From: an uncultured Treponema sp.
Lineage (GTDB): Bacteria; Spirochaetota; Spirochaetia; Treponematales; Treponemataceae
Reading direction: 5' to 3'
NCBI GenBank assembly: GCA_937893155.1
Contig: CALBGU010000248.1
Span: 1 to 10,337 of the forward strand
Length of the DNA stretch: 10,337 nucleotides
The notes under the pieces are model-generated. The model ran no database searches and had not been told where the DNA came from. It saw only the letters and a list, made by a program, of their open reading frames with translations. The position numbers were made by a program, and so were the translations under genes. Shown piece by piece: positions 5,177 through 10,324 of the stretch (position 1 is its first letter; each line of letters opens with the position of its first letter).

Positions 5177-6603
5177 CAAACAAAGAAATATACAAGGCAC
5201 TACGAAAAGCCTTGGACGAAATGCACAAAGAGGAAGAAGCAGAAACACTTGCATATTTCAAGAGGGAATTGCTAAAACATCTCAACACGCTAAAAGACGA
5301 AGCGCATACAGAGCGGATTGAAAAAGCAATCTTTATGCTGACGTTGATTGCTAAGTCGGGTTATCCAGTCGGTACAGTGAGAACGTGGCGCGGTACGAAG
5401 TTTAAGAAAATCGCACAGGGCAAGTGGCGCAGGATTTATGACAAGGAAGACCGCGGTGCAAAGATGAGCATTGCACGATTGAAAAAGCAGGTCGAGAAAT
5501 GCGAAAGCACAAAAGAACTGCTTGACCTTGTTTTACAGAATAAATCGCGCTTTATGGACGAGAACGGAAAGCCGCTTTCAATCGTCAAGGAACTTTCGGC
5601 GTATGCAAAGGAAAAAGGACGCGAAAAAATCAAAGAACGCGCTCAAAAAACGCAAGGATTGAGAAACCATTTTGCACGGCAGAATAAGAAAGAGCAAGAA
5701 TCAAAAAACGGCATTGTAGAAAAGAACGAATTGACGGAAAAGCAGATAAAAAATGCTGTTGAACCTACACAAGCAGAGTTTGAAAACATTATTGATAATA
5801 TCTTTTTGGGGAATTACAAGGCTGTTCCTTCGGCTATAAAACTGCCGTCTTTGCAAAAAGAATTGATAGAAAAACTCGGTGTTTCGGGGAATTTCTACCT
5901 TACGCAAAAGCGAATGAAACATATCAATCCACAGCGTAAGGCTTCGCATAATAATCAGGATTTCAGAAAGGAAGAGTACAAAGATATTCTGAATATGATT
6001 AAAAATGCAAAACGTGCATATATCGATACGGCAAAAGGGAATTTTTTAATCGCAAAGAAAGACAAAATGAATGAGAATAAAGCAAATATCATTTGCTTTA
6101 ACAAAGATAAACTCGGCAATTATATTGTAACGATTAAGAAAGTTGATAAAGTGGAATTAAAGAAGCAGGAACTTGAAAAAGTGGAGGTCGGGGTTTCACC
6201 GACTATAACGCGCCAAAACGGTGCGCCAGCTTCTAATGGTCATACTGGTATCTCCACAGATAACAGTATATCGCAGAAAGCCGATTCTGTCAACGTTGGC
6301 AAGACTAATCTTGAAAAAGCAAAAGATTTGTTACAAACAGCAGATACTTCTCAAATTACAACTCTAAAGCAGTTTAAGAAATATGCAGACAGAATGAAAT
6401 ACTTTTTATCGTCTATGAGTGTGAAAAAAGGTGATGAAGCTGCACTATTCTGTATTACAATGAACGCAAAAGACAGAGAAAAGTTCGATAAAGATTTTCA
6501 TTCTATTTTTGAAGAAAAATTCGATGAAGATGGTTTTGAAAGCAATGGATTTGAAACTGCATTTTTCTTCAATCCTAAAGTGAATATGGAGGCAAAAGAA
6601 TAA
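5173..6603 (+). CDS. MuF-like phage protein with candidate PBECR-type nuclease toxin domain
   Basis: The product is 476 residues, with SD GGGAG and a four-base overlap with the previous gene. Residues 1-60 are helical. Residues 64-140 carry a block known from phage proteins of this class: YPVGTVRTWRGTKFKKIAQG, KWRRIYD, then RGAKMSIARLKKQVEKC and MDENGKPLSIVKEL. Residues 205-340 look like a compact alpha/beta nuclease of the phage Barnase-EndoU-colicin-RelE (PBECR) group: FYLTQKRMKHINPQRKASHN, DILNMIKNAKRAYIDT, NIICFNKDKLGNYIVTIKKV, with His250 and Arg247 as candidate active residues. A linker (337-374) ends SISQKADSVN. The last 100 residues are an acidic domain I do not recognise. MuF-type toxins ride in the capsid and enter the host with DNA. 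Toxin activity is inferred. Confidence 0.55.
   Translation: MTNKEIYKALRKALDEMHKEEEAETLAYFKRELLKHLNTLKDEAHTERIEKAIFMLTLIAKSGYPVGTVRTWRGTKFKKIAQGKWRRIYDKEDRGAKMSIARLKKQVEKCESTKELLDLVLQNKSRFMDENGKPLSIVKELSAYAKEKGREKIKERAQKTQGLRNHFARQNKKEQESKNGIVEKNELTEKQIKNAVEPTQAEFENIIDNIFLGNYKAVPSAIKLPSLQKELIEKLGVSGNFYLTQKRMKHINPQRKASHNNQDFRKEEYKDILNMIKNAKRAYIDTAKGNFLIAKKDKMNENKANIICFNKDKLGNYIVTIKKVDKVELKKQELEKVEVGVSPTITRQNGAPASNGHTGISTDNSISQKADSVNVGKTNLEKAKDLLQTADTSQITTLKQFKKYADRMKYFLSSMSVKKGDEAALFCITMNAKDREKFDKDFHSIFEEKFDEDGFESNGFETAFFFNPKVNMEAKE
6187..6269 (+). repeat. Three consecutive hairpins inside the MuF-like linker
   Basis: Within coding DNA for residues 339-366 there are three stem-loops in a row. 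The first is GTCGG (6187-6191) with CCGAC (6199-6203). The second is CGCGCC (6209-6214) with GGTGCG (6220-6225) around AAAAC. The third is a two-part stem, ATACTG-TATCT (6242-6253) with AGATA-CAGTAT (6258-6269) around CCAC. They mark the border between the nuclease-like domain and the C-terminal extension. Confidence 0.55.
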
Positions 6604-6845
6604 TGGCAATGAACGGTAAAAAGCTCGGAGACGATATAGCCGAATTGATAACAGCTTCGGACGCTCCGAGCGACGCTAAAGCAAGTATAAAAAAGCTGTG
6701 GGAAGACATCGGCAATGTGATAGTTAATCATATCACGCAAAATGCAATGATTACCGTTGCAGCAGGGATTCCCGTCGCGACCGCAGGAAGCGAAAGCGCA
6801 CAAACAGGCGCGACAACGGCAACGGGAACAGCTACCATTATGTAA
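6603..6845 (+). CDS. Small conserved phage protein
   Basis: The product is 80 residues, starting in a TAATG overlap with the MuF-like gene, with GGAGG about ten bases upstream. The N-terminal half is helical (KKLGDDIAELITASDAPSDA, KASIKKLWEDIGNVIVNHIT). The rest is a hydrophobic, Ala/Thr/Gly-rich strand, MITVAAGIPVATAGSESAQT then GATTATGTATIM. Small phage proteins that combine an 'IGNAIVNHI' helix with a Gly/Ala/Thr tail are recalled from many virion gene clusters. Their role is not established. It is the last gene of the plus-strand block and meets a convergent gene two bases later with no terminator in between. Confidence 0.6.
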   Translation: MAMNGKKLGDDIAELITASDAPSDAKASIKKLWEDIGNVIVNHITQNAMITVAAGIPVATAGSESAQTGATTATGTATIM

Positions 6846-6847
6846 GA

Positions 6848-7060
6848 TTATTTTCTGCGAAACTCAAAATGTATTTTATGCGTAATGTGGTAAGTATGGC
6901 AATAAGGGCAGAAATACGACCGACAAGGCGCGTATTTCTTGCGACACCGCGAATGATTATGGCTTCTCATTGCGTGGATTATACCACCAGCGTCCTTTTT
7001 GGAATAACACACTTTTCCAGAAGTTTCACAAATTGGACGGTCATTTTTTGTTTCATTCAT
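6848..7060 (-). CDS. Small zinc-ribbon-like Cys/His protein
   Basis: The product is 70 residues. The ATG at 7060 is chosen because AGAAGG lies seven bases upstream; a longer in-frame start at 7093 has no such site. Cysteines at 11 and 18, VCYSKKDAGGIIHAMRSH, then C39 and C46, and a final C51-PY-C54 with H58 and H61 (CPYCHTYHITHK) form a likely zinc site. Short phage proteins ending in a CxxC...HLTHK-type ribbon are common in early operons and may bind nucleic acid or partner proteins. It is the last gene of the minus-strand operon, one base after the stop of the gene before it. Confidence 0.7.
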   Translation of the reverse strand: MNETKNDRPICETSGKVCYSKKDAGGIIHAMRSHNHSRCRKKYAPCRSYFCPYCHTYHITHKIHFEFRRK

Positions 7061-7061
7061 T

Positions 7062-7499
7062 TTATAACCTTCTAAAAAAATCTTCTCCCACAAAATCCGT
7101 TATTTTATCAATTTCTTTTTGATAGAAAATTTCGTGCTTTGCCTGTAAAAAGCAATATGCAACAAACGACGTTTTTATGACAAAACATTTTCGCGTTAAA
7201 TACTGTTCGATAATATAGCTTGCCACATCTTGCGCTTTTTCTCTCCAGTCGATTCCGCGCAATTTTCGTTTTTTACATTCCTTCGTGATTATCTTTATAC
7301 TCACTTTCTTTAATATTTTATACATTTCTGCAATCGATTCTGCATTTTTGTTATTGCGATAATCGTACTGAAGATTAAACAGCCGCTCATTATCGGTCTT
7401 CGGATTGTCAAAATGCGGCAAAACCGAAAAATCTAAAGCCTTGGGCTTGTATTCAGCCCATAAATAGCCATTCTTATCTTCGCTTATCTCTTTTAACAT
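7062..7499 (-). CDS. Phage helical protein, possibly sigma-region-2-like
   Basis: The product is 145 residues. The first 45 residues are irregular (WAEYKPKALDFSVLPHFDNP). From about residue 50 the protein is all-helical: AESIAEMYKILKKVSIKIIT, KECKKRKLRG, EKAQDVASYIIEQYLTRKCF, VIKTSFVAYCFLQAKHEIFY, then KEIDKITDFV. The order of helices and the phrase about a partner-like 'QAKHEIFYQKEID' recall region 2 of diverged sigma-like factors in phages, but this is a weak impression. The SD is poor, so translation may be coupled to the preceding gene, which stops 17 bases upstream. An early regulatory role would fit the operon. Confidence 0.6.
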   Translation of the reverse strand: MLKEISEDKNGYLWAEYKPKALDFSVLPHFDNPKTDNERLFNLQYDYRNNKNAESIAEMYKILKKVSIKIITKECKKRKLRGIDWREKAQDVASYIIEQYLTRKCFVIKTSFVAYCFLQAKHEIFYQKEIDKITDFVGEDFFRRL

Positions 7500-7516
7500 A
7501 TCTTAACCAAAATAAC

Positions 7517-7759
7517 TCAAAATCGAAATAAATCAGTCTGCTTAGTGCTTTCTGTTTTCTCAACAAACCGCTCCACGCCGAAAAAAATGCCGTCGCCGCT
7601 CATACTCATAACCCGCTTTTCTCTTGCGTTGTATTCATCGCGTGGAATGTCGCGGCGGTCGCACTGAAACAGCATTGTTTCAAACTCGCCCCACAATCGC
7701 GTTTTTTCTCTGATTGGCACATTCCCTAAAAAACGCTTACAATCTCTACACGTCTTCAT
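7517..7759 (-). CDS. Small Cys-containing phage protein
   Basis: The product is 80 residues, starting on the base next to the preceding stop codon (TGA ATG). The N-terminus MKTCRDCKRFLGN has a CxxC pair and a third cysteine at 33 (MLFQCDRRDIPRDE), a pattern of a small metal-binding knuckle. It ends ESTKQTDLFRF. There is no signal or membrane helix. It is clearly part of the five-gene minus-strand operon. Function unknown. Confidence 0.65.
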   Translation of the reverse strand: MKTCRDCKRFLGNVPIREKTRLWGEFETMLFQCDRRDIPRDEYNAREKRVMSMSGDGIFFGVERFVEKTESTKQTDLFRF

Positions 7760-7921
7760 TCAGACTTCTTCTAAAAACTCTTCATAAATAAGATTTTCCG
7801 CCTCTAGCAAACATTCTACAAGAGCATCGGTTTCCTCTGTATTTATTCTTTGTGCAATCAATCGCGCCGCGTCCATAAAGTTATAAGCCTTTTTAATGGC
7901 TTTCATTTCAACCTCTGCCAT
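7760..7921 (-). CDS. 53-residue helical protein
   Basis: This short gene has an ATG at 7921 with GGAG seven bases upstream. It ends exactly one base before the next ATG, so it fits the operon without gaps. The sequence is one or two amphipathic helices: MAEVEMKAIKKAYNFMDAAR, LIAQRINTEETDALVECLLE, then an acidic end (EFLEEV). No motif is recognised. Its placement and codon pattern support a real gene despite its size. Confidence 0.65.
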   Translation of the reverse strand: MAEVEMKAIKKAYNFMDAARLIAQRINTEETDALVECLLEAENLIYEEFLEEV

Positions 7922-7933
7922 TGTCATTCTCCT

Positions 7934-8152
7934 TCAACAAACTCCGCACATTCTTTTGCAACGCTCTTTTTCGATTTTTCTCACTACCGCGTCCCACCCG
8001 TTAAAAACAAGCGACTGATTTATGCAATCTGCCATATACGCTAAAACAACCGTTTGACCTTTATAAAAAGCGTCTTCGATTGTTTCAATCTTGCCTTTTA
8101 TCGCCTCATAATCCTCAAGTGTCATAACTTGCTTTAACTCTTTCTCGCTCAT
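7934..8152 (-). CDS. First gene of the minus-strand operon, small helical protein
   Basis: The product is 72 residues from the ATG at 8152, with GGGGG (8163-8159) six bases upstream. An in-frame GTG at 8155 would crowd that site. The N-terminal half is charged and helical (SEKELKQVMTLEDYEAIKGK). The middle is GQTVVLAYMADCINQSLVFN, and the end is basic with two cysteines (KERCKRMCGVC). It stops 12 bases before the next ATG. It sits directly behind the promoter at 8187-8216, as a regulator or early phage gene would. Family not recognised. Confidence 0.65.
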   Translation of the reverse strand: MSEKELKQVMTLEDYEAIKGKIETIEDAFYKGQTVVLAYMADCINQSLVFNGWDAVVRKIEKERCKRMCGVC

Positions 8153-8186
8153 CACTCGCCCCCATTCATTTTTCTCAACACAAAAA

Positions 8187-8216
8187 ATTTTAGCATAGAA
8201 AGAATTTGCGTGTAAA
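8187..8216 (-). promoter_or_regulatory. Sigma-70-type promoter of the minus-strand operon
   Basis: On the minus strand TTTACA (8216-8211) and TAAAAT (8192-8187) are separated by 18 bases. The -10 lies about 35 bases before the ATG at 8152. It drives the five-gene block down to 6848. Confidence 0.65.
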
Positions 8217-8257
8217 GCCTTTTATCACTTTTGTTTGTATTATTTTGAAAAAAGCTA

Positions 8258-8289
8258 TTGATTAAAATCTAAAAGTATAGTATTATAAT
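8258..8289 (+). promoter_or_regulatory. Sigma-70-type promoter of the plus-strand small-protein operon
   Basis: TTGATT (8258-8263) is followed 17 bases later by TATTAT (8281-8286), overlapping a perfect TATAAT at 8284-8289. The -35 elements of this and the minus-strand promoter are about 40 bases apart, making a divergent control region at 8153-8329. Confidence 0.65.
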
Positions 8290-8291
8290 GA

Positions 8292-8315
8292 TGTAAGCAA
8301 GGTACGACACTTACA
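8292..8315 (+). promoter_or_regulatory. Hairpin touching the Shine-Dalgarno sequence
   Basis: TGTAAG (8292-8297) pairs with CTTACA (8310-8315), whose last base is the first base of the SD AAGGAGGTGA (8315-8324). The loop contains AAGG. It may expose or partly mask the SD of the mini-gene at 8330. Confidence 0.45.
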
Positions 8316-8329
8316 AGGAGGTGAGATAA

Positions 8330-8458
8330 ATGAGCAAGAAAAAGAAAAAAAAGAAGCGTCCTGCTAAAAAACGAAGACGCTTCAAAGCCTTAATAAAAGT
8401 TTTGGTACAACTTTTATGGCTTTTGGTTGAAATCCTGTTAACTAAACTAATCGGTTAA
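8330..8458 (+). CDS. 42-residue polybasic membrane peptide
   Basis: This short gene has an unusually strong SD, AAGGAGGTGA, five bases before the ATG and its own promoter. The product begins MSKKKKKKKRPAKKRRR, 13 Lys/Arg in the first 17 residues, and continues with one hydrophobic helix, ALIKVLVQLLWLLVEILLT, ending KLIG. A positively charged tail followed by a single membrane helix predicts an inner-membrane peptide with the basic tail in the cytoplasm, where it could contact nucleic acid or lipid head groups. The size recalls membrane-acting toxins, small holin regulators or antimicrobial-like peptides, but no family is recognised. Two stem-loops follow it. Confidence 0.75.
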   Translation: MSKKKKKKKRPAKKRRRFKALIKVLVQLLWLLVEILLTKLIG

Positions 8459-8493
8459 CAGAAAATCGGGAGGGTGTGCGATACCTTCCCGAT
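8435..8493 (+). promoter_or_regulatory. Two stem-loops after the mini-gene
   Basis: CTGTTAAC (8435-8442) and GTTAACAG (8454-8461) are perfect inverted repeats spanning the stop codon. ATCGGGAGGG (8465-8474) pairs with CCTTCCCGAT (8484-8493) with one G-U. Neither has a T-tract, so they may attenuate or protect mRNA between the first and second genes of this operon without fully terminating it. Confidence 0.5.
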
Positions 8494-8523
8494 AATCATA
8501 CTCTACATTTTCGGGGGTTGTCA

Positions 8524-8703
8524 ATGAAAACATCGGCTTTATTGTTTATTCTTTTTGTGCTAACCGCTATTGCAAAGAAGCAAGAGGCGATAAGCCCTTT
8601 TTTTGCACATTGTGTATTTGTGCTTGTTATCGTGGCGCAAGTGTATCTTTTGATAAAAGACAGCATTGCATTATATAAGACGTTTAAGGAGAGAGAAGAA
8701 TGA
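8524..8703 (+). CDS. Small two-helix membrane protein
   Basis: The product is 59 residues. The ATG at 8524 has GGGGG six bases upstream; the upstream in-frame GTG at 8476 lies in the hairpin and is rejected. Two hydrophobic segments, SALLFILFVLTAIA and FFAHCVFVLVIVAQVYLLI, flank a short polar turn (KKQEAISP). The C-terminus is charged (DSIALYKTFKEREE). The layout would suit a holin, antiholin or small membrane regulator. It overlaps the next gene by four bases (ATGA). Confidence 0.65.
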   Translation: MKTSALLFILFVLTAIAKKQEAISPFFAHCVFVLVIVAQVYLLIKDSIALYKTFKEREE

Positions 8704-8906
8704 GTGAGCAATATTTAAAGAGCGGGCGCGGCGGCGCAAGAGCGGGCGCAGGTCGAAAAGCTACAGGGCGGTTAGTGCAATTTGCGTAAACCACGATTTC
8801 GGCTGTGCCTGAAAAAATGGCAGAACTCAAAGCCTGTGCTAAAGAAAACAATATGAGCACATCGGCTTTTGTCTTTATGCTTTTCGATGAGTGGAAGCAA
8901 AAATAA
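8700..8906 (+). pseudogene. Ribbon-helix-helix-like DNA-binding protein broken by in-frame TAA
   Basis: The ATG at 8700 has AAGGAGAG upstream and overlaps the previous stop. The frame gives MSEQYLKSGRGGARAGAGRK..., the Gly/Arg-rich start common in small phage and plasmid DNA-binding proteins. It then meets TAA at 8787-8789 (codon 30). It continues in the same frame as TTISAVPEKMAELKACAKEN and NMSTSAFVFMLFDEWKQK to TAA at 8904-8906. The second half reads like a ribbon-helix-helix (CopG/Arc-type) fold: a short strand, then two helices. One base change restores a 68-residue protein, so this looks like a nonsense mutation or a sequencing error. A strong terminator follows. Confidence 0.65.
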
Positions 8907-8916
8907 AACCCGTGCT

Positions 8917-8946
8917 AAAAGAGAGCCGTAACAAGCTCTCTTTTTT
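8917..8946. terminator. Bidirectional intrinsic terminator
   Basis: AAAAGAGAGC (8917-8926) pairs perfectly with GCTCTCTTTT (8935-8944) and ends in a T-tract to 8946. The A-rich left arm serves the minus-strand genes ending at 8948. It divides the plus-strand small-protein operon from the convergent lysis pair. Confidence 0.9.
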
Positions 8947-8947
8947 C

Positions 8948-9259
8948 TTACAAAGCCGCCTGCAAGCCCACTTTCGCCAAAACAAGCGAAATCGCGATTG
9001 TAATCATCGTCTTGAATGCCATATCTACAATCTGCGCATATCGGCTCGCTTTTTCGTTCATTGGTCGCTCTTCAACCGCCCTAAGCCGCTTATCGTGCGC
9101 ATTTATCGCTTGCAACAGCTCCTCCTGGCTCTTTTGCAAATCGGCAATATCTCGGCTCTGCATTCTGTCTTCAACAATAAACGCCCTCACTTCCTCCAGC
9201 GTCTTTTCAATCGCCGACAGCCTGTATTCCATCAATTCCTTTTTTTCGTCATCGTTCAT
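8948..9259 (-). CDS. XhlA-like lysis-associated membrane protein
   Basis: The product is 103 residues. A long charged coiled coil occupies residues 1-65 (LSAIEKTLEEVRAFIVEDRM, QKSQEELLQAINAHDKRLRA), followed by one C-terminal membrane helix at 80-100 (AFKTMITIAISLVLAKVGL). This is the topology of XhlA/hemolysin-type phage proteins that act with holins. The start overlaps the preceding lipoprotein gene by four bases (ATGA) and GAGG lies eight bases upstream. With the lipoprotein it forms a second lysis module next to the one at 3529-4372. Assignment rests on topology and neighbour. Confidence 0.65.
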   Translation of the reverse strand: MNDDEKKELMEYRLSAIEKTLEEVRAFIVEDRMQSRDIADLQKSQEELLQAINAHDKRLRAVEERPMNEKASRYAQIVDMAFKTMITIAISLVLAKVGLQAAL

Positions 9260-9540
9260 TTTTTCGCCTCGTTTTCCTCTTCGTAAATCTCTTTTATCGC
9301 TTCATAATCGCTTTGTGTCTTTTCCACTTTCAGCCTGTATTCTGCAAGCTGTATAATCCATTCTGCGCTGACGCTAACCGTGCCGTCCTCATTTACTTTT
9401 GCGTCGGTCAAATCGGGAAAAATCGGAAAAACCAACGGCGGCACGACCACGCTTTTTTCTTCAACGCTTATTGTTTTGCACGAAGCCGCCACCAAAATAA
9501 AAAAAAGAATTGCCTGAATTGCAATAAAAATCTTTTTCAT
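9256..9540 (-). CDS. Second outer spanin-like lipoprotein, paralogue of 3529-3825
   Basis: The 94-residue precursor has the signal MKKIFIAIQAILFFILVAAS and the lipobox cysteine at position 21 (AASC-KT). The mature part, VVPPLVFPIFPDLTDAKVNE, DGTVSVSAEWIIQLAEYRLK, aligns without gaps to the lipoprotein at 3529-3825, with roughly two in five residues identical by eye over 56 positions. AGAGGT stands six bases before the ATG. Unlike its paralogue, it does not overlap a membrane-anchored coiled-coil gene out of frame; its partner is the XhlA-like gene downstream. Its upstream region runs into the second 21-bp repeat array. Confidence 0.7.
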   Translation of the reverse strand: MKKIFIAIQAILFFILVAASCKTISVEEKSVVVPPLVFPIFPDLTDAKVNEDGTVSVSAEWIIQLAEYRLKVEKTQSDYEAIKEIYEEENEAKK

Positions 9541-9585
9541 TCAATACCTCTGTAATCAAATAGTCTACGAACAGCGTGTGTTGTA

Positions 9586-9760
9586 AAATTCTCCGTCCTA
9601 TCTAGGAAATTCTTCCCCCGATATGAGAAATTCTTTTTCTCATCAAGAAAATTGTTCCTCCCATATCAGAAATTGTTTTTCCCACCTAGGAAATTCTTCC
9701 CCCGATATGAGAAATTGTTTTTCCCACATCAGAAATTGTTTCCCCGATATGAGAAATTGG
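9586..9760. repeat. Nine-unit 21-bp array with AAATT cores
   Basis: AAATT starts at 9586, 9607, 9628, 9649, 9670, 9691, 9712, 9733 and 9754, exactly 21 bases apart. Each AAATT usually sits in (T)AGGAAATTCTTCCC or ATGAGAAATTGTTTTT, so units come in a few alternating variants; CCGATATGAGAAATT recurs at every second or third position. The array also stays open in two plus-strand frames as seven-residue peptide repeats (e.g. MRNCFSH / IRNCFSH), with no plausible SD, so it is unlikely to be coding. It occupies the gap between the minus-strand lysis pair and the element at 9763. Confidence 0.85.
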
Positions 9761-9762
9761 CA

Positions 9763-9901
9763 GTGTTACGAAAAGTATGCTTCTTTATGTCATTCTCGTG
9801 CTTGACACGGGAATCTATCTTCTGTAGGCAGTTTTGAAAAAGAGGCTGTGCCTCAGATTATCGGGTCGAGCTCGATAATGACAGCATACCTTTGGTAACA
9901 C
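9763..9901. mobile_element. 139-bp inverted-repeat (MITE/REP-like) element with internal hairpins
   Basis: The ends GTGTTACGAAAAGTATGCT (9763-9781) and AGCATACCTTTGGTAACAC (9883-9901) are inverted repeats matching at 17 of 19 positions. Inside lie three hairpins: ATTCTCGTG/CACGGGAAT (9792-9800/9806-9814), GAGGC/GCCTC (9842-9846/9850-9854) and ATTATCGGGT/GCTCGATAAT (9857-9866/9870-9879). The word CGTGCTTGACACGGGAATC and the last hairpin resemble dispersed repeats recalled from many bacterial genomes. No ORF of transposase type is present, so it would be non-autonomous. No target-site duplication is evident. Confidence 0.7.
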
Positions 9902-9935
9902 GTCCCTTTTTTAGCTTTATGTTATCGAGGAACTT

Positions 9936-10324
9936 ATGATTAAAAAGATAGACGATGTAAAAATAATACAGCCGCCGTTAGTACAGCTCAATGCTCCCTA
10001 TCCGTCAGGTGCGTATCTTTCTTCTTTTTTTAGAGAGCTTGGATACAGCACAGAATGGAGAGATTTATCGCTCGAACTTTTTGTTTCGCTCTTTTCAAAA
10101 TCAGGACTTACAAAGTTGTTTGCGCTATCAGAAAAGAACGCATTAGACAAAGCGCAAAAGGCTGAAAAAAAAGGCGATGAGGCAACTGCATTTAATTTGC
10201 GGCGATATGTGAGCGAAAAAGATGCATGGATTGATTGGATAGACGATATTCGCTCTATGCTTACTTCGGGAAGCGGAAGCGGCACGGCAGTTTCTGGCAG
10301 AGAGCTTTGTCATCGCTTTATCTT
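9936..10324 (+). CDS. B12-binding-type radical SAM protein, 5' part only
   Basis: The ATG at 9936 is preceded by GAGG five bases upstream. The first residues, KKIDDVKIIQPPLVQLNAPY and PSGAYLSSFFRELGYSTEWR, match the N-terminal cobalamin-binding-like (Rossmann) domain of a family of radical SAM enzymes common in spirochaetes. The catalytic CxxxCxxC motif would lie further downstream. The next 70 residues are helical (DLSLELFVSLFSKSGLTKLF, RYVSEKDAWIDWIDDIRSML). True sequence ends at 10324, because the remaining bases are adapter; the residues they would encode (DRKS) are not real. Reaction and substrate cannot be told from this part. Confidence 0.7.

Noticed and set aside
8891..9356. Long plus-strand ORFs across the lysis pair
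   Set aside because: They are antisense shadows of the XhlA-like and lipoprotein genes and lack ribosome-binding sites.
9541..9762. Prophage attachment site at the right border
   Set aside because: The shift from phage-type to host-type DNA falls here, but no direct repeat shared with the left border or integrase gene is visible.
9623..9837. Two overlapping plus-strand ORFs made of heptapeptide repeats (MRNCFSH-like and YEKLFFP-like)
   Set aside because: Any 21-bp array gives seven-residue repeats in open frames. There is no SD, and the frames run on into the hairpin element, so a coding role is not supported.
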